This document shows positions 25,982 through 38,200 of a stretch of DNA of 64,000 nucleotides, piece after piece. Source of the DNA: Flavobacterium amniphilum (lineage in GTDB: Bacteria; Bacteroidota; Bacteroidia; Flavobacteriales; Flavobacteriaceae); the NCBI RefSeq assembly GCF_023634845.1, contig NZ_JAMLJL010000007.1, positions 62,001 to 126,000 of the forward strand, read 5' to 3'. The notes under the pieces are model-generated. The model had not been told where the DNA came from, made no database searches, and saw nothing but the letters and a program-made list of their open reading frames with translations. Both the position numbers and the translations under genes were made by a program. How positions within the stretch are numbered: the stretch's first letter is position 1; each line of letters opens with the position of its first letter.

Positions 25982-28900
25982 ATGATTATGCACAAAAAAT
26001 TACCATTTAACAAAGTGATAAAATACTTTGTTTTTAAAGATCGGGACAAACTACTTTATAGTGTGTTTCTGATTTTGTCACTTTTTTGTTTTTCCGGTAG
26101 TTTGTTTTCACAAACTACATTAATTAATCCGTTAACAAATGGTGGATTTAATTTAGGAAATACATTTGCGGCAAACGGATGGACGGTTGCCAATGAGGGA
26201 ACTGGTCCTATTAAATGGACAGTTGGTACAGCTGCGTCAGGAACAACATCAGTTGGAACGACCACAGCTTCATCTGCAACAGTTGTTTTAACAGCTGCAA
26301 ATGCAAACATTATCCAAGGGCAAATGGTTTACGGGACTAATATCCCGGTTAATACTTTTGTTCAAAGTATTTCAGGAACAACATTAACACTATCCCAAAA
26401 TGCTACTGCAAGTGGCTCAGGTATTACATTAGGTTTTGGGAAATTTACAGGAGGAATCAGTGTTAGTACTACTCAGTTGACTACTGCTTCAATCGCTGCC
26501 AATACCTATTCAGTTACTCTGGCTGCGGCTAATCCTAACATATCAGTGGGAATGACTATTGCTCCGATACCTGGATTTATAGATGTTAATACTTATGTAG
26601 CGAGTATCAATGGTACGGCATTAGGATTATCGAAAGCATCTATTAACGGAACAGCTCTTGCTGTGGCCCAAACGTTAACTTTTAATGCTACATCGGCTGC
26701 GATTTCAGGTAATGCTGCTTATGTAACTAATGATAATGGGGTGACTAATTCTTATGGAGGTTATTCAGGTAACAGAACTTTATATTTTTACAGAGATGTT
26801 ACTGTTCCTTCCGCTGAAAAAGCAATTACCCTGACTTTTGATGTAAAATCTGCACCGGGTTCAGGAGCTGGATGGCAAGTATGGGCCGCACCGGTTACCC
26901 AATCGGTGACAGGAACCAACACTCAAGTGACTTCACCATTCACATATGGAGTGTCATGGCCGGGAGCAACCTTAATTTCTTTTAACTCTAATCCGCAGGT
27001 AGCCACTACAAAAACTACAGCATTTGTTCCAAAGTCACTTGCAGGAACAACATTCCGTTTGATTTTCGTATGGACAAACAGTTCTTCCGCAGGAACACTT
27101 CCTCCGGCAGCAATTGATAATATTTCACTTACATCAAGAATACCTGAAGAAATTACATGTGCTCAATCCGGACTTTGGTCACAAACCAATACTTGGGATG
27201 GAGGAAAAGTACCAACTTTTGCAGATACCGTAATCCTTGATAATGATAACGAAGCAGTAATGATCGATTCAAGATATTCAGGATGCGAGGATTTAATCTT
27301 GGCGGGACTCAATACTTTGGTGCAATATGCCATAAGTACTGTTATGGATGAATTCACCATCAATAACGACTTAAACCTTGCTGCGGGCGGGGCAAGATTC
27401 AATAATCATGACAGCACAAACGGTAAATATTTAAAATTAGGACATAATTTAGATGTAGGGCCAACTGCCAGATTTGACAGTAGTTTTGGTACTACTACGG
27501 CTTTTCAGGGAAGATTGACACTTAACGGGTCTTTGCTTCAGACGATAACAGTTGATCCTGCTGGTTTTATGGGTGGATCTGCACCAGGTACTAACGCATT
27601 TGGTAACAGAGCCGGTGTTTTAAACCAATTGGAAGTTACCAATACAAATACAGCTACATCCAATGTTATTTGGAATGTAAACGGTGTAAGGATTAATGGT
27701 GGCTTAATTTTAACAAGCGGAAGGGTAAGTGTTACTTCAGGTAACCGATTAGTACTTGGAAACTTTGGTTCTTTAAATGCAACCACAATTGTACTGGGTA
27801 GCGGTTTTACAAGCGGAATGATTTCAAGATGGATTTCAGGTTCAAATACTAAAGATGTACAACCGGGAACCGAATATCCGGGAACAGATAATAATTATAA
27901 GCCTTTATGGTATCCTTTTATCAGTAATGCAGGCTTGGACAGATCATTGTATTTATTGCCGGAAGCCAATCCGACTACTGCTGGTGAAGTTGCGGTAACT
28001 TATACTGATGCGACAACGGCAACAGGAAGCCTTTCGATTGCTGACGGAAGTTATACAATCAATAAAAGATATAACGGGAATTGGGCTTTTTCAACTCCTG
28101 ACAGTAATGCTATTCCGGCAGGACCGGCTCTGGTTTATGTACCAAACGCTACAACACCAACAAATAGGGTTGGAGTATATGCAAACGGAGGTTTTGAGGC
28201 CATCGATGGTTCTTCAAGATTGATGAAGTTGTCAACTGCTATGTCCGGTATACATCAGGATGGAACAGCACAACCATTTGTTTTCAGAAAAGGAGTACCT
28301 TTTGCTGATTTGACTGCTTCTCCTGTTTATGTTGGGGTTAATGCTACTTCTGTTTTGAATACAGCAACCGGTATTGTATCAGCAGCTTCAGGTGACTGGA
28401 ATACTCCATCTACATGGGTTGGAGGTGTAGTTCCTGCTTGTGGTAATGTGGCTACTATTGCTAACGGACATAATGTTACGGTTACAACGACAGCTAATGC
28501 TGCAGGTGTAATTATCAATAAAGGAGGTACTTTGACAAATAATGCGGGTGCCACTACAATGACGGTAGGTTGTACCAATAACAATTCTGCTTTCTACAAT
28601 TACGGTACACATACAATGACTGCCGGTAATTTAAAAGTGAACGGTTTTGTTGCTCACAAAACCGGAAGTTTCTTTAATCAGACAGGCGGTGAAATTATCA
28701 TCGATAGTAATAATAATGGAGATGTAGCAACTTCAGTTGCTTTTGGAGGTACTTCATGTAAAATTGAAACTTCAAATTTAGCCTTAACTGGTGGTAAAAT
28801 TACAATTGTGGATCCATTGGTTAATATTGGATCACCAATTTCTGCTACTTCAATAGGGAATTACACATTGAATACAGAGGGAGCTACAGGTACTTTTACT

Positions 28901-31900
28901 GTTAGCGGAAGTATTACCGGAAGTTCAGCCAGTATGGGTAATGTTGTGAATGTTTTTGCGGTTGGTCAGGTGATATCCGGACATGCTAATATTCCTGCAG
29001 GTACAACTATTACAGCTATTACAGTGGGGGCCTTTGGATTCCCTTATCCTCCGGTAACATTAACACTATCAACTCCGGTTACTGCACCTGTTCCAGCAGC
29101 AACTCCTCTTAATTTCTCTTCTATGGTAAACAATTGTTCTGCTGTAGTTGTTGAAGCTAATGCAACGAATGCTAACTTAGCAATAGGGACAGGAGTTTCT
29201 GGTCCTGGTATACCAGTTGGGACAGTTATTACAGGAATAAATTTTAATAATGACTCGACAACTAATATTGTTAAAATCACTTTATCGTCTTCAGTTACGG
29301 GTTTAGCTATATCTCCAATCGCAACTCCACAGACATTGACTTTTACAGGGGTAAATCCGGGATCATACGCAGTAATTTTAACAGCCGCCAATCCTAGCAT
29401 AGTTGCGGGGATGACCGTTTCAGGGACAGGTATCAAGCCAGGAACATTTGTAACTGATGTAACAGGTGCGAAAGTAACCTTATCTGAAGCTATCCAAGTT
29501 GGAGCTCCGTCTCCTCTGGTTATGGATTTTTATCCTTTCAATACACTTTCAAGTGGTTCATTTGTTTATGCGTCGCCAATTCACTATGCTGCAGGACTGA
29601 ATCATACACTTCAAATTGGGGATGGTATATCAGCGCAAAACACATCGCTGATCTCAACAGGATTTAACTGTCAATTTCAGGCACTGGGAGGATTATTCTC
29701 TTTAGGGAACTTAACAGTTGATGCACCTGACGGGAACAACAGGTTTATGAATGTGAGCAGCAATAATGCTAATAACGCTTACAATATGAACGTTCAGAAT
29801 GCATTTACGGTTACTGCCGGAAGTGCTTTTAGAAAGACGTTTGCGAATGCAACGGTTTATGTTGGAGGTAATATTATAAATAACGGTACAATCAATTTCC
29901 CTTCAGCCGGCACAGGTTTAACTTTAGGGAACTTAATTAATGGTACAGCTGTACCAACAACACTAGCACAGACAATTTCGGGCTCAGGGATTTGGGAAAC
30001 AAATCAATGGTCATTGACTAACGGACCTTTAGCAGGTTATGCTTTATCGGCTTTAACTATCAACAACGCAAATTCTGCTGGGGTAACTTTACAGGTGCCT
30101 AATTTCAGGGTATGGGGTTCAGTTACTTTAACTAATGGTATTCTACATACTTCAGCTGCTAACCCGATTTATTGTGGTGTTCAAGATGTTATGGGGACAA
30201 CATATTTTGGAGGTGCTTTCAGTGGAGGTAGCGTTACAGCTTATGTAGACGGACCATGTGTTCACGCTAACAGGTTTGATAATACCATTGGACAATTAAA
30301 ATTGTTCCCTACAGGGAAAAATGGGAAATACCTTCCAATCTTAATTTCCTCAACCGGTGGTGTTGAATTGATGGCTGAAGCTTTTGATACGAATTCAGGA
30401 ACTGTTAACCCTGTTAACGGATCAAATTTAAGTACTAACAGATGGAAAGTTAGCAGAGTAGGTGCTGCAGGAATTTTTACAGGTTATAATGTAAGATTAG
30501 CGGCTTCAAGTTCTTCAGTTACAGCTTCAAATGTTATTGTTCATGCTGCTGCTGATCAAGGAACATATGATATCGTTTCGTCTCCGGCATCTGCGATAAC
30601 TTTTGACGCTGCTCATTTCTCTATACCGGCTTTTCCTTCAATTGTTTTAACTACTCCTCAAACAGGTGGTTTCTTAGGTAACTTTTCTTATTCTGAAGGA
30701 ACTGGATGCACAGGAACTCCAACACCTGGGGCGACTTTGGCATCTTCTGCTTCAGTTTGCTCAGGACAATCAACTACGTTAAGTTTAGCAAGTCCTACTA
30801 CTGGAGCGGGTGTAACTTATCAATGGCAAAGTTCTGTGAATGGTGGAAGCTCATGGAATACTATTTCAGGTGCTAATGCAGCAACTTACATTGCAGTTCC
30901 ATCTGTAGATACCATGTATAAATGTAATGTGACTTGTTCTGCAAGCACGGGAACTTCTACACCGGTTACTATTACTGTATCAGCTTCAAATGCCAGTGTG
31001 AACGGAGCTTCTGTTTGTACTAGCGGAACTGCTAATCTAACTGCATCAGGAAGCACAATCCTAAACTGGTATGATGCAGCTTCAGGTGGTAATTTGATTG
31101 CTACTGGAACTGCTTACAGTCCTAGTGTTTCTTTAACTACCACTTATTATGTGGCTTCAGGCTCAGAATCAGCAGGTTCTGTAAATACAGGAGTTTACAC
31201 AGGAACAGCTGCTTCATCTGCATTATTTAAAGGTATCGCGTTTGATGTGACAAACAATATAAAATTAAAAACGGTTACGGTTTATCCTAAAAACACTGCG
31301 GCACTTACACCAATCACAATTGCATTGTTTGATGCTGCTGGAAATGTTGTTTCAGGAACAACTCCCGTAACTTTTACGCCAACATTGGTAACCGGTACTG
31401 TTGGTACAACCTCTCAGGTCGTTACACTTAATTATGCTATTCCTGTAGGTAAAGATTACAGATTAGTGGCAACGTATGGTCTGGCTGCAACAACCAATAC
31501 ACTAGGAAACAGTACAGCTGCAATAACTTATCCGACAGGCTCTGCACTTAAACTTACAGGTAATGTTTCAGGTCTTAATGATGTGATCAGTACTACAGCT
31601 AATGCAACAAACTGTTTCCATAATCTGACTTATGATGAAATATGTGAATCAGTAAGAGTACCGGTAACGGCTACTGTTGTGAACACTTTGGCACCAACCG
31701 GGACAACTTCTCAGGATACTTGTTTAACAGGTACTATAGCAGATTTCTCTGTTAATGGAGACAGTGGGGCAACTTTTACATGGTATGATGCTGCTACTTC
31801 AGGAAACGTATTGCCAACTTCAACAACAGCAGTTGCCAATACAACTTATTATGTGTCACAAACTGTAAATGGTTGTGAAGGACCGAGGTTTGGAGTATTT

Positions 31901-32167
31901 GCACAAGGACCATGTTTGAATAATGATGATTTTGAAATAGAAGGATTGAAATATTATCCAAATCCGGTTACAGATCATTTAACAATTACGGCAAAAAATG
32001 CAATAACAAAAGTTGAGTTCTATAATTTATTAGGGCAAAAATTAAAAGTGTTAGATGTTAATACTGATACAGTTCAATTTGATTTTAATGGGTTTGCAGC
32101 GTCAACTTATTTAATCAAAGTGTATTCAGAAGAAAATGTTCAACTTTTTAAAGTTGTCAAAAAATAA
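25982..32167 (+). CDS. Giant T9SS type A adhesin with inserted beta-modules (2061 aa)
   Basis: A 2061-residue secreted protein. The N terminus is unusual: about 28 mostly basic, aromatic residues precede the hydrophobic core of the signal peptide, which ends near GSLFSQ (about residue 44). Two G8-like segments are recognisable (about 391-430, GLWSQTNTWDGGKVPTFAD; about 799-870, GDWNTPSTWVGGVVP), with long beta-helix-like stretches between and after them. Five copies of a short module (core GMxVxGxxIP.GT, then TLS) lie at about 100-235 and 985-1183. Ig-like segments from about 1590 (SGQSTTLSL, YQWQSSVNGG) precede a type A sorting domain at about 1988-2061 (LKYYPNPVTDHLTI, FYNLLGQKLKVL, YLIKVYSEEN). 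It is probably a surface or matrix adhesin; its target is unknown. Confidence 0.88.
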   Translation: MIMHKKLPFNKVIKYFVFKDRDKLLYSVFLILSLFCFSGSLFSQTTLINPLTNGGFNLGNTFAANGWTVANEGTGPIKWTVGTAASGTTSVGTTTASSATVVLTAANANIIQGQMVYGTNIPVNTFVQSISGTTLTLSQNATASGSGITLGFGKFTGGISVSTTQLTTASIAANTYSVTLAAANPNISVGMTIAPIPGFIDVNTYVASINGTALGLSKASINGTALAVAQTLTFNATSAAISGNAAYVTNDNGVTNSYGGYSGNRTLYFYRDVTVPSAEKAITLTFDVKSAPGSGAGWQVWAAPVTQSVTGTNTQVTSPFTYGVSWPGATLISFNSNPQVATTKTTAFVPKSLAGTTFRLIFVWTNSSSAGTLPPAAIDNISLTSRIPEEITCAQSGLWSQTNTWDGGKVPTFADTVILDNDNEAVMIDSRYSGCEDLILAGLNTLVQYAISTVMDEFTINNDLNLAAGGARFNNHDSTNGKYLKLGHNLDVGPTARFDSSFGTTTAFQGRLTLNGSLLQTITVDPAGFMGGSAPGTNAFGNRAGVLNQLEVTNTNTATSNVIWNVNGVRINGGLILTSGRVSVTSGNRLVLGNFGSLNATTIVLGSGFTSGMISRWISGSNTKDVQPGTEYPGTDNNYKPLWYPFISNAGLDRSLYLLPEANPTTAGEVAVTYTDATTATGSLSIADGSYTINKRYNGNWAFSTPDSNAIPAGPALVYVPNATTPTNRVGVYANGGFEAIDGSSRLMKLSTAMSGIHQDGTAQPFVFRKGVPFADLTASPVYVGVNATSVLNTATGIVSAASGDWNTPSTWVGGVVPACGNVATIANGHNVTVTTTANAAGVIINKGGTLTNNAGATTMTVGCTNNNSAFYNYGTHTMTAGNLKVNGFVAHKTGSFFNQTGGEIIIDSNNNGDVATSVAFGGTSCKIETSNLALTGGKITIVDPLVNIGSPISATSIGNYTLNTEGATGTFTVSGSITGSSASMGNVVNVFAVGQVISGHANIPAGTTITAITVGAFGFPYPPVTLTLSTPVTAPVPAATPLNFSSMVNNCSAVVVEANATNANLAIGTGVSGPGIPVGTVITGINFNNDSTTNIVKITLSSSVTGLAISPIATPQTLTFTGVNPGSYAVILTAANPSIVAGMTVSGTGIKPGTFVTDVTGAKVTLSEAIQVGAPSPLVMDFYPFNTLSSGSFVYASPIHYAAGLNHTLQIGDGISAQNTSLISTGFNCQFQALGGLFSLGNLTVDAPDGNNRFMNVSSNNANNAYNMNVQNAFTVTAGSAFRKTFANATVYVGGNIINNGTINFPSAGTGLTLGNLINGTAVPTTLAQTISGSGIWETNQWSLTNGPLAGYALSALTINNANSAGVTLQVPNFRVWGSVTLTNGILHTSAANPIYCGVQDVMGTTYFGGAFSGGSVTAYVDGPCVHANRFDNTIGQLKLFPTGKNGKYLPILISSTGGVELMAEAFDTNSGTVNPVNGSNLSTNRWKVSRVGAAGIFTGYNVRLAASSSSVTASNVIVHAAADQGTYDIVSSPASAITFDAAHFSIPAFPSIVLTTPQTGGFLGNFSYSEGTGCTGTPTPGATLASSASVCSGQSTTLSLASPTTGAGVTYQWQSSVNGGSSWNTISGANAATYIAVPSVDTMYKCNVTCSASTGTSTPVTITVSASNASVNGASVCTSGTANLTASGSTILNWYDAASGGNLIATGTAYSPSVSLTTTYYVASGSESAGSVNTGVYTGTAASSALFKGIAFDVTNNIKLKTVTVYPKNTAALTPITIALFDAAGNVVSGTTPVTFTPTLVTGTVGTTSQVVTLNYAIPVGKDYRLVATYGLAATTNTLGNSTAAITYPTGSALKLTGNVSGLNDVISTTANATNCFHNLTYDEICESVRVPVTATVVNTLAPTGTTSQDTCLTGTIADFSVNGDSGATFTWYDAATSGNVLPTSTTAVANTTYYVSQTVNGCEGPRFGVFAQGPCLNNDDFEIEGLKYYPNPVTDHLTITAKNAITKVEFYNLLGQKLKVLDVNTDTVQFDFNGFAASTYLIKVYSEENVQLFKVVKK
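26282..26685 (+). repeat. Inserted modules 1 and 2 (GMxVxGxxIP type) in the type A adhesin
   Basis: Two copies of a roughly 45-60 residue module: one at 26282-26437 (LTAANANIIQGQMVYG, then IPVNTFV, TLTLSQNATASG) and one at 26509-26685 (LAAANPNISVGMTIAP, then VNTYVASINGT, LGLSKASI). Both interrupt one jelly-roll-like domain whose two halves are KWTVGTAA before and AISGNAAYVTNDNG after. Confidence 0.7.
28938..29530 (+). repeat. Inserted modules 3-5 (GMxVxGxxIP type) in the type A adhesin
   Basis: Three consecutive copies at 28938-29115 (VFAVGQVISGHANIPAGTT, TLTLSTPV), 29138-29346 (AIGTGVSGPGIPVGTVI, ITLSSSV) and 29366-29530 (LTAANPSIVAGMTVSGTG, KPGTFV, VTLSEAI). They lie inside a beta-helix-like stretch that resumes with HYAAGLNHTLQIGDG. 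Confidence 0.72.
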
Positions 32168-32172
32168 TTTTC

Positions 32173-32217
32173 ATGGGATGTGAGGTGATCTTTAAGATCA
32201 TCTTGCTCCCATTTTTA
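32173..32217 (+). terminator. Terminator after the type A adhesin
   Basis: ATGGGA (32173-32178) pairs with TCCCAT (32207-32212), with an inner stem formed by GGTGATCTT and AAGATCATC (one G-T pair), followed by TTTTT. It separates the 2061-residue adhesin gene from the next adhesin gene, so the two are probably not co-transcribed. Confidence 0.75.
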
Positions 32218-32260
32218 ATATCAGTTTTTATTTTTCAACCCCCAAAAAAAATTAAAAAAA

Positions 32261-35200
32261 ATGCGAAAAGAAGTACACATTTCAAATTGGCTGTTTCTTT
32301 CCCGGTTTTTTCTCCAATTCAGGAAAAATTACGGGATGGCCATTCTGATGATTTTTACGTTCGGGTTATTTTCAAATGTAGCTTCGGCACAATTGAATTT
32401 AGAAGATTTCAGTGGAGGAATTCCCGCCACTTGGGCTATTACGAGTAGTCAGACAGTAACGAACAATTGGATTGCTACAACTCCCGCCGAAGGCTATTTA
32501 GGCACTCCGGGGGCCAAAGTGAATCCTGCCTTAAACAATACTGTTGGGACAACTGCAGAGTATTTTCTGATTTCCCCACAATTTACAACCCCAAACAATC
32601 CGGAAATCCGGTTTTGGACTAAGCAGGGAAGTTTTGTCAATAAAGGTGCGGTTTATCAGTTGAGACTTTCTACGGCTACGCAGCCTGATATCAGCAGTTT
32701 TAATGTTGTGGTAGCTTCTTGGACAGAGGCCCAACTAAATACTCCGGCAACGACTTATGCTGAAAAAATTGTTCCGCTTCCTTCTATTCCGCAAGGGATA
32801 CCGGTCTATTTAGCGTTTGTTGCCGTTACAAATCAGGATGCTTCAAACCTTTCCGGAACCAGTGGTGATATTTGGTTTGTGGATAATGTGAGGGTAATTG
32901 AAAGTTGTGCCAAAGTTGCCGGAATCACTTCAATCATGTCGGCTAACAGTGGTAACATAAACTGGACACATCCTTTAGCAAACAATTTTGAAATTCAAAT
33001 TGGTGATGAGAATTTTGCCCCTGCGGCAACAGGTACTCCTGTAAACGGAACCTCGTTTAATGCAACTAATTTAACTACAGCCGGGACTCCTCCTCTTAAT
33101 AATGGGACAACATATGATGTATACATAAAAACCATTTGTGATGCTACAACAGCCAGCGGATGGGCAGGACCTTTTAAGATTACAACTGCTAAATTGGGAT
33201 TGTCCTGTGCAACCCCGATAGTTATTCCTGCAAATATTTCAACAACACCTTACGTATTAAGTACTAACCTCGATACGTTTCACGATACTCAAAACTATAC
33301 ACCTTTAGATTCAGAGAGCTTAAGTTGCCAGCCTTTTGGATCAACGCAAAACTGGTTGTATGGTGATCACGCCTTTTTATCTTATACGCCGGCAACTTCA
33401 GGCTTGGTAAACGTGAATATGGCTGTAACTACTAACTATTCAACAGGATGCTACAATAACCTATCAAGTGTTTTTATTTTTGACAGCTGTAACATAGGTA
33501 CTACGGCAAACTGTTTGGGGTCAATTACAACTGGCCAGTCATCAGGTGCAACATCAGGACAGATTCAAAACATGTACATGTTGGCTGGTCAAACGTATTA
33601 TTTTGTGATTTCTTCGCCTTTTCCGCATAGCGATACACAACCAGGCGCAAGTATATGTTTCACATTTACGTTATCGCAACCATCTTGTCCGATTCCTTCA
33701 GGATTATCATATAACAATTTAACACAAACAAGTGCGACTTTTTCATGGGATAATCCTCAGAATTTAGTCAGTAACTGGGAATATGTAGTAAAAACTTCTC
33801 CTGTAACCCCTAATGGCACAGATGTTATCAATCCGGCGGGTACAAATAGCAATAATCCTAGCCCGGTACTTACTGCAGCTACAACTTATTATGTATATGT
33901 ACGTTCTGTTTGTGGTGGTACACCGGGAGCATGGTCAGCTCCTTTAACTTTCAGAACACCATGTAATATTTTACCATTGCCTTATTGTAATGGATTCGAA
34001 GATTCGGCGAAGAATGATTGCTGGTCTCAGTTAAATCTTAACAATGACAGTGATTTTTTCCATTTTGGTAATAACGGATTTAATGAGCCGGTAGCAAAAT
34101 TGCGTACTTCAAATGCAGGTACAAATACTAATGATATGTTGATTTCTCCTCAATTTCATTTGGATGGGGTTACACAAAAAAGATTGCGTTTTAAATACAA
34201 TATTTACGGAAACTGGGGGCTTATCGTAGATAATCCTACAGGAGGACCGGGTTCTTTTGAGGTTAAAATTTCGACTACGGGAATTGGTGGTCAAAACTTT
34301 ACAACAACAGTTGTTCCTTTGGCATCATACACTACCGCCTATAATTTTATTGAAATGGTGGTGCCATTACCAAATATTGTCGGAGATATCAATATTGCCT
34401 GGATAATACCGTCTGGGGCTAATCAAACCGGAACATGGATTTACATTGATGATGTTTGTATTGAAGATCTTCCGGCTTGTTCAGAACCAAGTTATCCGAT
34501 AGTGAATGTGAGTTCCATAACGTCGACTTCGGCACAGGTTTCATGGACTAACGGTTACAATAGCAGTCAATGGGAATTGGTAGCGCAACCTTTGGGAACA
34601 GGGACTCCAACAACCCCTCCGGCTACAGGAGCCGTTGTGAATATTGTGAATACAAATCCATATACTATCACAGGCTTGGATCCTTCGACACGATACGAAT
34701 TTTACGTGAGAACTTACTGTTCTTCTACTTTGCAAAGTACTTGGGCAGGTCCGGCTAATTTCAATACTTTGTGTATTGCACAGCCAACTCCATATTACGA
34801 AAGTTTTAATGATACTGATGTAAACACTAAAAAATTCTGTTGGTCAACAAATAATGTTGATGACGATCCTGCAGAATGGAGAATCAGTGGAACTGAAGCA
34901 TCAATATATCCACAGCCGGTTAACTTTTTTGAACCGTTTGCATCTTACAACGATTGGTTGATCAGTGCACCTGTTAATGCAGTTGGTGCTAAAAGAGTAC
35001 GCTTTAAATACCGAGTGGTGACATCACCTTTTTTCCCGGCTCCAAGAGGAAATTTTGAAGTATTGATGTCTTCAACACCTGATTTCAGCACGTATACAAC
35101 TTTGATTCCGATGCATGATTTCGCGAATCCAAGTTTTATGGAAGATTCAGTTTTATTTAATGGAACCGGAGTAACGTATTTTGCTTTCAGACTTCCTCCT

Positions 35201-38200
35201 AACATGTCAGATCCGAGTAATACGGGAATTATTGTGGTGGATGATTTTGTAGTGGAAAATGCACCACCATGTCCAAACCCATCTCATTTGACAGTTTCAA
35301 ATGTTACTTCCAGCACAGCTAATATGAGTTGGACAGCAGGAAATGTTGAAAATAAATGGGAAATTGTTATTCAGCAACAAGGAGGAGGGATTCCTACCGG
35401 TTCAGGTACGACCGTTAATAACACACCTTCATATAATGCTACTGGTTTAACGCCTGACAGACCTTATGAATATTACATCAGAGCGGTTTGTAATGCCACA
35501 GAAAGCAGTGAATGGGTTGGTCCGGTTGTTTTCAGAACCGCTTGTAATCCTTTACAAACACCGTTTTTTGAAACGTTTGATACTACTTCATCAACAGAAA
35601 GCTGTTGGAAAATTGTGAATGATAATGCTGATGGCAACAGTTGGAGTCTTAACCAAACGGTTCAGCCTATTGCCGGTGACCAAATGGCAGCGTTGTTTAC
35701 AGGAATGAACGGTGATAACAATGACTGGTTAATTACACCAACACTTAAAGCACGAGCAGGACAAAGGCTACGTTTTTCTTATAAAGTGTATAATAACTTT
35801 TTTGAAGAAGATTTAAAAGTAATGCTTTCAACAGGAGGTACTGCTACAAGTCAGTTTTCAACTATTTTATATGAAAATAATTATGCAACTACTACAGACG
35901 CAAGCGGAACTACAGCTGGGAGTAATACAATAACCGTAGCTTCAAGTCAAAGAGTAAGAGTAGGAGACAGAGTGTATATTCCTGATTTCCCAATTCCTTA
36001 CGGTACTACCGTTATTGCTAAAAACGGCTTAACGATTACATTGTCTGAAAATGCTACTGTAACCCAAGCAGGTGTACTGCATGTTGAATTTATTCATGAA
36101 GTTATCAATAATGAGGAAACACGTGAAATGGTTATTAATTTGACAGATATTACATCACCAACAGATATTAATATCGGTTTCCATACACCATTTTACCCGG
36201 CAAATCCTTGGAATTACAGAGGTCAATATACTTTTATCGATAATGTGATAGTGGAAGATATTCCGGTATGTCCACCAGTAATTAACCTTGTAAATGGGAA
36301 CATTACGGATACAACTGCTATCATTAACTGGGGGGTGGCAGGTACTGAAACATCATGGGAATTATCAGTACAGCCTTTTGGTACGCCTGCTCCGGTGGGC
36401 AGTACCCTTCCTCAATATTTGCATACGGCTTCGGCACATCCTTATACAGTTACAGGGCTTACGCCTTCTACCAGGTATCAGGTTTATGTGAGAGCGGTTT
36501 GTAGCGGAAGTTCGCAAAGTACATGGGTAGGACCAATTGATATTCTTACCAAATGTGACATGGCAAATGTATGCCAATATACGATTTCACTAAGTAATGG
36601 AAATACAGGACAAGTATACCGTGGTTTGAATGTGGTTCAAAATGGTACAGTGATTCAAACTCTTACTTTTCCGATAGATGCACCTAATCAGCCAACTGTA
36701 CTGGATCACCAAGTGTTTTTATGTACAGGAGTTGAATTCAGTTTATATTGGGATGGATCTGGTAGCGGAACCCAATATTCTGAGGCACAAGCAGTGATCA
36801 AAGATCAGTCAGGTAATGTGGTATGGACCAGCCCGCTTGGTTTGGGGACTATAAATACGAATATTTATACAGGAACTGCAACTTGTGGAGCAATTACCTG
36901 TCCACAGCCAACTAACCTTACAGTAAGTAATACAGGAGTGTTATCTTGGACTTCGGGTGGTTCAGAAACCCAATGGGAAGTTGCCATTCAGCCATTAGGT
37001 CATGGTACAATCCCACAATCAGGAGTTGTAATTAGTAATGGTATTCCGTCTTATACACCTCAGGCTTCAGATTTCTTTTATCCTTTGGCTGGAACCAATG
37101 AATATTTTGTAAGAGCGGTTTGCGGATCTTCGAAAAGTTATTGGACAGGACCAAAAGTATTTATCAAAAATGATGAACCAACAACGGCGATCCGTCTTCA
37201 GGTGAATTCAAACGGGACTTGTTCATCTCAGGGAACAAATGCTTCTTTTATAGGAGCAACAGCTTCGAATATTCCAACAACTTGTGGGGGCACAAATGGT
37301 GGAGATATTTGGTATGAATTTGTAGCAACATCAAAAGTGCATACTGTTGAATTGAGCAATTTCAATCCGGGTAGTTACTATACCAGTAGCTATCAGGGAG
37401 TTTGGCCAAAAGTGATGATGTCTTTGTATGAAGTACAATCTAATGGCTCTCTGGTTGAGAAAGCCTGCAGTGATAACAATTCTTTAGTCACTATGTATTC
37501 TTCAGAATTGGTTGTGGGCAATACTTACAAAGTCAGATTAACACTTAATGCTTCAGGACCAAATGACAAGCGATTTGACATCTGTGTAAGTGCGCCGGCT
37601 GATACCTGTAATATGAATGCATTCAATTATAGTTTTGAAAAATTACCGATGCAAAATGTGACAGGAATTTCTACGATTATTGATGCAACAGTAATACCGG
37701 GTTGGAGAGTAAATACCGATTGGCAAACAGTGTTCTATCAAGAAAGTACCCTTGGTGATGCTATAGCTTATGAAGGAGGACAGTATCTTCAGTTAACACA
37801 GGATGGTGCAGATGACTGGGATCCTAATGATCCTAATATAAAAGGATTGTATAAAGATTTCGATACTTCGGAAATCACTGTGATGGATTACAGTTTTGCA
37901 AGTGCAACCAGACGCACTAACGGAACAGGAACAACGGTTCAATTGTTTGCAGGACCACCTTCCGGACCATTTACCGTGATTGCTGAAGACCATGCAGATA
38001 GTTTGATTTGGGATTTAATTCAGGGCAGTTATACTGTTCCGAATGGTCAAACCAAAACACGTTTTATTTTCCGTGTTGTAGAAAATGCTATCGGACACAT
38101 TCTGGATGCGGCTAATTTTAAAGCAAATATCAGGGTTAAAAATGACGCCATTACTCTTGGATGTAGCCAGGCATCAACTTTGGTTGAAGCAGAAGGTATT

